Shown piece after piece: positions 1 through 8,809 of a DNA stretch of 64,000 bases. Origin of the DNA: Rhizophagus irregularis (lineage: Eukaryota > Glomeromycota > Glomeromycetes > Glomerales > Glomeraceae); contig NC_089437.1 in assembly GCF_026210795.1 (NCBI RefSeq), forward strand, positions 4,340,001 through 4,404,000. Reading direction: 5' to 3'. Position 1 is the first letter of the stretch. Every line of letters starts with the position of its first letter. The notes beneath the pieces are model-generated. The model was not told the DNA's origin and did not search any database. It worked only from the letters and a program-made list of their open reading frames with translations. A program made the position numbers and the translations under genes.

Positions 1-2
1 AA

Positions 3-2537
3 GTATCCAACACACACCGACATTCGTATTCTCCTGAATTAACTAAACTTATTGCTATTAACAAGTTTTTAGATCACTTTTTATATCGCCTTACTACTCG
101 TCGTTCCAATCGGCCTACTCAAATTGCGCAAATGACTGCTGCTCTACCTTCACATCTTGAGAATCTTACGTCCTTGCTTCCTGATTATTCAATTCCTACC
201 TATTCCACAACTCCTGTATCTGTATTTAAATCGTTTTTACGATCACAGAAGAATTTAGTTTCTGCCCTCTTATCTACTAAATTTGCCCAACATCTTACGG
301 ACTCTGTGGAATACTATACCGCATTACGTGACGAACACTTTTTGAACTCGCTTGGCACCTTCATAGACTCTGCTCTATCGGTTGAAAAACGTTCGATTGT
401 TCTTGACCGCGTCCTGGTTGTCTTGGACTCTACTCCCACTCTTTTAACGGATCCTTCGGATATTAAACAAACTACTATCACTCATTTTCAAACGATTGTT
501 TCTCCTCCGTTGGTCCATCATTCTTCCATTGCTTTATTTCCTGCTCGGTGGCAACAAGCTTACACCCCTCTCCCTGGTGTGTCCGCTTCTTTATATGATC
601 CTGTTTTGGCACCTATTTCTCTACAAGAATGGTCAGACGTAATTTCCTCCATGCCATATAACAAAGCTTCTGGCCCTTCAAAGATTTCTTATGAAATGTT
701 AAAACATTTGTCCGGCGAAACTTTGGATTTCTCTCTTTTACTTGCCAATACCTGCCTTTTTCGCAGTGATATTCCTGCTGACTGGCGTGAAGCCGTAGTT
801 TATCCTATTCCTAAACCTCATGACTTTGATGCTCAACTCAAGAACACTCGACCTATTACTCTTCTGGAAACAGTTCGGAAATGTGTAGTTAAGGTCGTCA
901 CTAATCGTCTTTCTAATATCCTTGCTGATGGTAAAATTCTTCAAGGAGGTAATTTTGCAGGTTTACCTGGTGGTTCTACTGATGTTCCTATCAAAATGCT
1001 TGATGCGATTATTCATCAACAAAAACATGACTCTTCTGATGATCAGGAATTATGGATCGTTTCTCAAGATAACTCTAAAGCCTTTGATTCTATGGATTTG
1101 AATATGCTCAAATTAGCTTTAGTTAGATTACATATTCCTGCACTTTTAGTGCAATTTATTTTGAATCTTTTTACACGACGCAATAACAAAATTATAACAT
1201 GCCATGGCGATACAGCTGCTTATCGAGTACGTGTTGGTATCGATCAAGGAGAAATTATTTCCCCTCTACTCTGGGTTATTTACTTGGATCCCCTACTTAC
1301 TGTTTTGAATCAAGAAGCACGAGATCCCTTTGTCTTGAAATCTTCAGCTCTTTTAGAATATTCTCCACTTGAATTTGAACAACATTCTCTGCCAATTTCA
1401 CATTTGACTTTCATGGATGATTCTACACTTGTAGCTTCTTCGAAAATTGGAATTGAAGATCGTCTTTCTATAACTGCTGAATTTTATACTTTGAATAATG
1501 TTCAAGCTAATTCAGCTAAATATGTTCTTTTTTCATCCTCTTCCCCTTCTTCGAAGATTGTTTTTGATCTTTCACCTTCTTCCTTAGTTTCCAATTTGTC
1601 TCTTTCCCTTTCCTCTTTACCTTTGAACACTTTATTTCATTTTTTAGGTGTTTGGTTTTCCTTATCCACCTCTTTCCAATTTGTGCTTAAGCAAGCGCGC
1701 TCTATGGTTAAAGATATGGCTGCTCTTTTCAGTCCAAAAAAATTATTAGCGCAACATGTGGCCTATCTGTACAATGCTGTCCTTCTTCCGAGATTGGAAT
1801 TTCGTCTTCAAACTGCTCTCTTTTCAGAAAGCACTGTTCAATCAATTGTTACACCTATGTTTTCAGTCCTTAGAAGAAAAGCTGGCCTTGCCGCTACTAC
1901 TCCATTAGCTTTGCTCTTCTTGAAACTTCCTTTCTCTATTCAGAATGCCTTTTACCGATTTCTCTCTTCTCATGTGGCTTCTTGGCAAAAGATTTTTACT
2001 CATCCAGATTTTCGAAAGTTTGCCAACTATGCTATTTCATATCTTCAAGGCTTTTTGGGCGCGGAGAGTTGCCCGACTACTATCAACCTAGAACCGTGGT
2101 CACAAGTTGTCTCCTTACGGACACATACTTTGTTTAACACTCTTTTGTTTTCTTCACGGCTTTTTATCACGTGGTCTCTATCCTTCCGACCTTCGAGGCG
2201 TGATCTACAACTGGCTATACCACTCCGATCCATTTTACTACATTCTATTTTTCAATCGAGTTGGAAACTTTGGAAAAACTTGAATATATTTATATTTGCT
2301 CAATTGGTTTCTCCTTGTGGACGTTATCTCATGAATTGGCCAGATCTCCGATATCTTGGTATCGTTGGTCGTAAAGGACGAATTCCTATTTGGTTTACTT
2401 TTATTAAAAATAATTTTCTTTCTTCTTCTTCTTCTTCTTCTTTACTTTTACCTTTGTATTTTATTAATTCTTCTTTCACTTTAGCTTCTCCTTGTTTATT
2501 AGATCATACTGTTAAAGATTATCATTTTTATCCTTAA
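3..2537 (+). pseudogene. LINE ORF, reverse transcriptase part (5' truncated by window, ends at premature stop)
   Basis: The frame is open from base 3, so the first ATG at 132 is not the true start. Reverse transcriptase motifs appear in order: NKASGPSKIS, an NTRPITLLE segment, motif A SQDNSKAFDS near 1063, motif B GIDQGEIISPLLW near 1240, and motif C FMDD near 1410 in place of the commoner F/YADD. It copies element RNA into DNA at the target site. A TAA at 2535-2537 ends the frame, but the same frame continues without a shift to another stop at 2661 and then into the RNase H part. The stop is therefore most simply a nonsense mutation inside a longer polyprotein. No endonuclease domain is visible here; it would lie upstream of the window. 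Confidence 0.85.
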
Positions 2538-2663
2538 TGGGCTATTAATCTTAATTCGGCTACCCAAACTTTATCTGTTGGCCGTGTGTGCATTACCTAC
2601 AATAAACAAAACTCTGCTATCATGTCTCATTGGCTTTCTGTATCTACCTCGGCCGATGAATGA

Positions 2664-4358
2664 TCCTATAATCCTTGTCCTGGCTGTACTCTTAATATTC
2701 CAGCATTATCCAGAAAATCTGCCATTAAACAACGCTGTAATAGCGAAAAGTGTTTTTTCACTGTAATCCTCTCAGAGACTATGGGTTATCCTACCAGAAA
2801 TGCCAAAGTATTCGCGGCTTATCTTCCCATAACTTTATCTACTTCATGGAGTTATGCCACTTCTTTGGCCCTTGTTCATCTGACGAACTCGCCCTTATCC
2901 GCTTCTTTCACTCTTTCTTTTCCCGCTAAGGACAGGATAGAAGATGATGTATTGCCGCCTTCTGTGCAATCTCTGTATACCGATGGTTCTTTCCGTCCTG
3001 CCAATGATTCTTTATCTTCTTCTATGGCTTCTGCTTGGATTGCTCTTGATGATGATGGATTTATCCTTGAATCTTCTTCCATGCATCTTCCTTCTTGTTT
3101 CCCTTCCGCTCTACGTTCTGAAATTTATGCTGTTTTATTAGGATTGAGTGCCCTCTCCCATGACTCTTCGATCTCTATTTATACTGATTGTAGTCAATTA
3201 ATTTCACTATGGACACGTTTAGTTGATTCTCCTTTTTCATTGAAGTTGCTTCGCGAACCCAATCATCTTCTTTGGCTTTCTATTCGACAACTTATCATAA
3301 ATCGTAATCTTAAAGTCGATTTGTTTAAAGTTCCTGCTCATGGCGATGACATCTACAATATACAAGCGAACTCTCTGGCAAAAGATGCTCATTCGTCTTT
3401 ACAACCTACTATTTCACCTTTAGCATTTTGTTATGCTCCATGCTTGTTAACTTTTAACTCTTTGCCTATTGACATGAATATTCGTCATTTTCTCTGCTCT
3501 ATAGCAGACGCTCGTGCTCTTTTATCTTTCTGTTCATTGGCACGCTTTACTGCTCTTAGTTCTCCCTCACTTTTTGATTGGGCTGGTATTTACTTTTGCC
3601 TTTCACAAATTAAAGGTTTTGCTTCGCATAAGAATGGTCATCCCGAATTCTGGATCTTCCGTATCAAACTTCTTCTGGATATGTTGCCTACCTTAACTAC
3701 TCTTCAACAACGCAAACCTTATTTATATTCTCCAGATTGGCTTTGTCCACAATGCAACTTAGCTCCTGAAGATTTGAATCATCTTTGGACTTGTCCTTAT
3801 ATTCTTCCGGATTTAAATCCGTGTTTGACACATCATTCTGAAATTATTAAATTCAGAGATTCCTGCTTATCTTCGTTCTTATCTCTGAAGCCTTTAGATG
3901 CTACCTTCCAAACTGGATTTTCTGCTTTGGATTGTTGGAATTATGAATCTCCTTCGCCGTCCTGTCTTTGGCTTACCAGAGGATTATTACCTGCGCATTT
4001 AACTGCATTTTTGAATCAGCACTTCCCTTTCTCTGTTATATACAAATGCATTTCTCCTTTTCTTAATGACTTTCAAGTCGCTCTTTATAGTGGAATCTGG
4101 TTGTGTCGGAATGTTCTTTTTCATGCTTGGGAAGAGTCACAGGGTATCTCGGCTGCTTCCAAATTACGTGGCCCATCTATAAATTCTTCTTCTATTGCTG
4201 CTTCTTCACCAAATCATAACTCTTCTTTGGCGACAGTTTCTCAGGATTCCTGGATTTCTTGGATATCCTCTTCTATAATTCGGGGTGGATCATGGATCTC
4301 GCACTTGGATTTTCTGCGCCGCTTAACAGTTCAACCTCTTAGGATTTCTTTCTGGTAA
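2664..4358 (+). pseudogene. LINE ORF, RNase H and zinc-knuckle part
   Basis: The frame is the same as the upstream reverse transcriptase and is separated from it by TAA (2535) and TGA (2661). A Cys-rich segment, CPGC followed by paired Cys, precedes the first Met at 2781. RNase H carboxylates are visible: YTDGSF near 2977, an SEIYAVLLG helix near 3118, YTDCSQL near 3180, and a VPAHGDD...NSLAKDA segment near 3330. RNase H removes the RNA strand of the hybrid during reverse transcription. A CPQC...H...C knuckle follows near 3747. The frame ends at TAA 4356-4358. Catalytic residues look intact, so decay seems to be limited to the two nonsense codons in what is visible. Confidence 0.82.
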
Positions 4359-4630
4359 TGGACTGGATTTTTGGATGTTGGATAGTTGACTCACACTGGC
4401 CTTCGGGTAAAGTTGGGGTATGCGATTCTGTAATAGTTTAGTTTTTCTTTGCTTTAATTTATTTTAGTTTAGATTTCTTTGCTTGTATGAGTCGTGAAGC
4501 TACTCTTTTTATTTTTTATTAGTTTATTTTCTTATTTTTGTAATACTGTTCAATCATATTTTCAAAATTTAAAATATAAATAAAAGATAAAGTCAAAAGA
4601 CTGTTTGCACAGGAAAAGGATAAAACTAGG

Positions 4631-4717
4631 GTTGGTCACCCTATCTCAGTGGTTAGTCACTGAGATCCTCATTAAGCCTGAGTATGGTGAAGTCGCAGGT
4701 TCGATTCCCATGACCAC
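4631..4717 (+). repeat. tRNA-like module a in unit copy 1
   Basis: An A-box-like stretch (ATCTCAGTGGTTAGT) is followed by a B box (GGTTCGATTCC), and the ends (GTTGGTCA/TGACCAC) can pair as an imperfect acceptor stem. A perfect 9-bp hairpin (4643-4651 with 4658-4666) replaces a normal D arm, so this is a tRNA-derived promoter region rather than a functional tRNA. Confidence 0.55.
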
Positions 4718-5012
4718 GGAAATAAAAAGAATTTTACTGTGGACGCTACAACCAATAGCGTGAAGGTACAGGGATTAGTGTAGTTGGACTGCATCATGGT
4801 GAATTAGTGTGTACGGTTAGGCCGCACATTTCAAGCTGGGTCATGGTGTCCTTCTAACGTTCCCTATGAGGCCATTGGCATGTGCGCAGTCCTGTCCTTG
4901 AGGTCACTACTATACCTTGGTGGGGACTTCCTGTCTGGGTGGTCACTCTATGATACCGCTTGGGGTCAGTAATGGCTAGATGGTCGTCCTAGATGGCAAA
5001 GCTGAGGGTGCA

Positions 5013-5120
5013 ATGTCTTAGTGGTAGTTAGACCTTCTGTTAGGTCTTAGACCAACCAAGGTGTTCGTCGCACGAACAGGTAGCATGGCTATGGGGTTCG
5101 ATTCCCTACTCCTTGGGTCC
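5013..5120 (+). repeat. tRNA-like module b in unit copy 1
   Basis: A second A-box-like sequence (ATGTCTTAGTGGTAGTTAG) is followed about 65 bp later by GGTTCGATTCC at 5095-5105. A GTTCGTCGCACGAAC hairpin sits between them. It resembles a long-variable-arm tRNA, but no clean cloverleaf is seen. The module is kept in copy 2 (B box near 6087). Confidence 0.45.
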
Positions 5121-5594
5121 TGGTTGGTGATCCCTGGTGGTTGATACCCACCATAAAGGGGTGATCCTGGACAGATGCCTGCTACTTCCTGTCCGAGTGG
5201 TCACTAAAAAGTATACCACTTGGGGTAAACAACTGTACTATCGGTGCTAAGTAATCGCGGGCTGTAGTGGCTTTCGGAGTGACTTAGTACCTAAAATGGT
5301 GGTATGGAAGGGTACTAGATGGTTGATGTTACCTGTCGAAAGTCCTCCATGAAAGTAGATGCTCTCTAAAGGTCGTTAAATAAATTGAGTATCAGTATCA
5401 TGCAATGGGTATAGGATGAGTAGGCGGCGTGTACTAGCTTCAGATCAGCCTAAAATGGCCTGATGGGGGATGTTGTATAGTGGTCTGTTGCGAAGGGAAT
5501 TAAGTGCTGACGGTATAATGGTTGCCCGGTGAAGATGATAGAACGCAGTCCAGATTGGTCATAAGAGGCAATGGATGGTCTGGCCGTAAACGCT

Positions 5595-6592
5595 TGCAAA
5601 GGAAAAGGATAAAACTAAGGGTTGGTCACCCTATCTCGGTGGTTAGTCACCGAGACCGCCATTAAGACCTGAGTATGGTGAGGTCGCAGGTTCGATTCCC
5701 ATGACCACAGAAATAAAAAGAATTTTACTGCGGACGCTACAACCAATAGCGTGAAGGTACAGGAATTAGTGTAGTTGGACTGCATCATAGGTGAATTAGT
5801 GTGTACGGTTAGGCCGCACATTTCAACTAAGGGTCATGGTGTCCTTCTAACGTTCCCTATGAGGCCATTGGCATGTGCGCAGTCCTGTCCTTGAGGTCAC
5901 TACTATACCTTGGGGGGACTTCCTGTCCGGGTGGTCACTCTACGATACCGCTTGGGGTCAGTAATGGCTAGATGGTCGTCTCAGATGGTAAAGCTGAGGG
6001 TGCAATGTCTTAGTGGTAGTTAGGCCACCTTACAGGTCTTAGACCAACCAAGGTGTTCGTGTACAGAACAGGTAGCATGGCTATGGGGTTCGATTCTCTA
6101 CTCCTTGGGTCCTGGTTGGTGATCCCTGGTGGTTGATACACACCATAAGGGGTGATCCTGGACAGATGCTTGCTACTTCCTGTCCGAGTGGTCACTACAA
6201 AGTATACCACTTGGGGTAAACAACTGTACTATCGGTGCTAGGTAATCGCGGGCTGTAGTGGTCTTTGAGTGAGACTTAGTATTTAAAATGGTGGTATGGA
6301 AGGGTACTAGATGGTTGATGTTACCTGTCAAAAGTTTTCCATGAAAGTAGATGCTCTCTAAAGGTCGTTAAATAAATTGAGTATCAGTATCATGCAATGG
6401 GTATAGGATGAGTAGGCGGCGTGTACCTAACTTCAGATCAGCCTAAAATGGCCCGATGGGAGATGTCTTCTATAGTGGTGCTGTTACCTGAGAAATTAAG
6501 TACTCGGTATGATGGTTGCCTATTGAAGATGATAGGACACAGACCCGAGATTAGTCTCATAAGAGGCAATGGGTGGTCTGGCCGTAAACACT
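5595..6592 (+). repeat. Tandem ~1 kb tRNA-like composite unit, copy 2
   Basis: This is the second head-to-tail copy of the preceding unit, with the same order of blocks: a tRNA-like module at its start, a second tRNA-like module about 380 bp in, and a tail with AGTATCAGTATCATGCAATG. A third copy begins at 6593 but is cut off after about 20 bp at the sequence ACCATTCGATTCG. Divergence between copies 1 and 2 is low, with many single-base changes, so the duplication is old enough to have collected point mutations. Confidence 0.8.
5621..5708 (+). repeat. tRNA-like module a in unit copy 2
   Basis: Counterpart of module a in copy 1. The hairpin changes from CTCAGTG/CACTGAG to CTCGGTG/CACCGAG, a paired A:T to G:C replacement. 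The B box GGTTCGATTCC is unchanged. Confidence 0.55.
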
Positions 6593-6895
6593 TGCAAAGG
6601 AAAAGGATAAAACTACCACCATTCGATTCGTCTCAGTGAGATGATTCTAACAAGCTATGATACATCTTTGTACGATTATTAGATGCCAAGTTATTTAATA
6701 TATTCTTTATATAACTGTGATTATAAACGGTTCTTTTTAATATAAGATTTTTGAAGATAGGTGTGATAGTGACTATAGATAGATTGTGACTATATAGGAT
6801 AGATTTTAATAATAAAGTGTTTTGAACATTCAACTGGTGTGACTATATAGTAGAATGTGACTATAACGGGAGTGACTATAGAGGGAGTTGACTGT
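6593..6895 (+). repeat. Truncated unit start, MITE module and pogo-like terminus
   Basis: After 20 bp of a third tandem unit comes the module ACCATTCGATTCGTCTCAG...GAGATGATTCTAA...AGCTATGA. The same module is found in the fold-back elements at 12.9-13.1 and 31-32 kb. The right edge (GACTATAGAGGGAGTTGACTGTAG) resembles the CAGTCAACTC-type inverted terminus of pogo/Tigger-like DNA elements. The matching left terminus is not visible, so the element appears truncated. Confidence 0.45.
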
Positions 6896-6899
6896 AGTT

Positions 6900-7831
6900 T
6901 ACTTATAAAATTTTTATATTATTTTAATTTTAAATTAATATCATATAGATTTATATATATTCTATAGAGTATTGCTAATCTTAACTGAGAAGATAATTCC
7001 TCCCCTTCTTAAGAATTTAAAAAAAATAAACTTTTTTTGTGAAATATATAAAATAAATATAAGTGGATATTAATCGCATAAAAATTTGGCAATTTTTGGT
7101 TTTAAAAAAAAATTTTATCATAAAAAATACAATTTAACTATAAAATCAAAATTATATAATTTTCTCAAAAATCATCTGAACAACTACCCTTTTTAACTTA
7201 ATAAAACCTTTTTTTTTTTATAAATTAACATATAATTTTATTCTTAGATTACTATACAAGTCAATATTTTAATTAAAAATTGAAATAAAGGAAAAGGGAA
7301 GAAAAATTCCTCCAGGTTAAGTTTAGTAATTCTCTATTCTATAAATGCACATCCTTTTTAAATGCATTTTTATACTTGAATGCATTTATAGAAAGTTAAC
7401 TATAAAAAATTTTATTTATTATTTTATTTTTTTATATTATTTTCTGTCTTTAATATTTAATCAGATATTTAAATATTTAATTTTTAATTAGTTATAATAT
7501 ATATTTTATTTTTTATTTTAATATGATAGAAAATAGAATTACCATATTTGATGGTAATTAATCATCCCTTTTTGCATTTAATACCAGTCAAGATGCTCAT
7601 AATTCTGGTCAAAATTGCCATAATTCTGACTGGAAATACTTATTTTTAGAAGGTACTTAATAACAGTAAAATACAGTATTTAATTAAAAATAATATATTT
7701 TAAATTTATTTACCTACTGAATTAAATTTATCACTTAATATTATATATGTGAAATACAATTTTATATAACAAATGGTTTGTAATTTAATAATATTAAAGT
7801 TCTTTTTATAGATAATTACATTTAGAGTAAA
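6900..7831. other. AT-rich spacer, no gene seen
   Basis: Long A/T runs with stops in all frames. No protein similarity recognised. Confidence 0.6.
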
Positions 7832-7972
7832 TTTATTCATCGCACGTGCGATGCATCGCCACTTTCCTTTTTTGTAAATTATTTATGTTGATCAACCTGC
7901 TTATACATCGCCACCCCTCTTAAAATGGCAATGATAAACATAAAAATTTGCATCGCACGTGCGATAAATAAA
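7832..7972. mobile_element. Short MITE with CACGTG-centred palindromic termini
   Basis: The ends are inverted copies of TTTATT-Y-ATCGCACGTGCGATGCA. Each terminus contains the 14-bp perfect palindrome ATCGCACGTGCGAT, at 7839-7852 and 7952-7965. The interior has no coding capacity. Flanks are too AT-rich to define a target duplication. Confidence 0.55.
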
Positions 7973-8178
7973 TTATTTCTTACATTTATATATATTTTTC
8001 TATTAATATTATTTTTAAAATTAATATTTAATAAAATATGAAAATTTCTAATTATCATCACAGGTGATTTTACTAGTATAAATAAATCACATAAATATGC
8101 CGCAGTAATTGCAGTATCGCAGTAAAATTTATTTTTTATCAATTGAACTAAAATTCTAATAACTATCTAAATACAATA

Positions 8179-8484
8179 TTAATTTCTTTCACTAAGAATC
8201 TTACTTTTACAATTACGTGAATCATGGCTTAAACCCTCACACCTTTTACATTTCCTTTGTTTCTTGTTTTTTTCATTATTATTATTTTCTGAAATACGTT
8301 GTAACTCCAAATTATTAGTTATTTTTTGCTTCTTATTTTTACTTGCTTCACTTAGATATTTATTTGAAGAATGTCTACACCTTTTTGAAGTTACTGGATT
8401 AAAACAGGACCTTGAGTAATATATAAATAAGTCATAGGAAATTGGAAAAATTTTACTATGGTGTGGTGCATCTATACTCATCAA
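8179..8484 (-). pseudogene. Fragment of a MULE/FAR1-like transposase C-terminus (zinc knuckle)
   Basis: The minus-strand reading ends in a basic linker followed by a CX2CX4HX4C knuckle (CKRC-EGLSH-DSRNC). A serine/lysine-rich linker followed by this knuckle is typical of the C-terminal tail after the SWIM domain in Mutator-like and FAR1-type transposases. No catalytic or SWIM domain is seen upstream, so this is taken as a remnant. The knuckle is clear; the family assignment is inference. It could instead be the last exon of another zinc-knuckle protein. Confidence 0.4.
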
Positions 8485-8809
8485 AAATTTAGTGTAACCT
8501 TAAAATTTATCTAGTTCTTCATTTTATGTAAATTTTCAAATTAACACCGATAAAATGATAGATTAATAAGTTATTCTCTTTTAATCTATCAATTTTAATT
8601 TAGATTTTATAATTTATTAGTGGAATTATTAAAGTATTAAATTAGGTAAAAAACATATGGCTTCAATAATAAATGTTAAAAATTCAGAAAATTTTGAAAT
8701 GATAAATTTCACATGAATTTGTGATGTAATTTGATCTTCATGTATAAATAATGAATCGCAATAACCGGAAACATTATTTTCCCACACTTTGTTTTCATTT
8801 TTCCAATAA

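Larger units (their letters stand above)
1..4600 (+). mobile_element. 3' portion of a non-LTR (LINE) retrotransposon
   Basis: The segment holds a reverse transcriptase region followed by an RNase H region in one reading frame, then about 240 bp of untranslated sequence ending in an A-rich stretch of TAAA-like words near 4570-4597. No integrase, protease or LTR is seen, so a LINE of a clade with a C-terminal RNase H domain fits best. The 5' end lies outside the window. The element is clearly richer in GC than the surrounding DNA. A tandem array of tRNA-like units begins immediately after the 3' end. The element is probably dead because its ORF carries two stop codons (2535 and 2661). Exact clade is not resolved. 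Confidence 0.88.
4605..5594 (+). repeat. Tandem ~1 kb tRNA-like composite unit, copy 1
   Basis: This unit starts just upstream of the word GGAAAAGGATAAAACTA and is followed head-to-tail by a second copy. The shared word begins at 4612, 5601 and 6599, giving periods of 989 and 998 bp. The copies differ by scattered substitutions and small indels. Each contains two modules resembling tRNA genes (A-box-like plus GGTTCGATTCC B-box-like sequence), which suggests a composite tRNA-derived SINE or an amplified tRNA-related satellite. No protein is supported; short ORFs here look spurious. Confidence 0.8.

Noticed and set aside
2944-3696. Extra ORFs within the LINE RNase H region
   Set aside because: They are out-of-frame shadows of the RNase H frame with low-complexity hydrophobic content.
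4631-4717. Functional tRNA gene
   Set aside because: A and B boxes are present, but the D arm is replaced by a long hairpin and no clean cloverleaf or anticodon arm can be drawn.
5615-6210. Short minus-strand ORFs inside the tandem units
   Set aside because: They are not conserved as frames between the two copies and lie over tRNA-like sequence.
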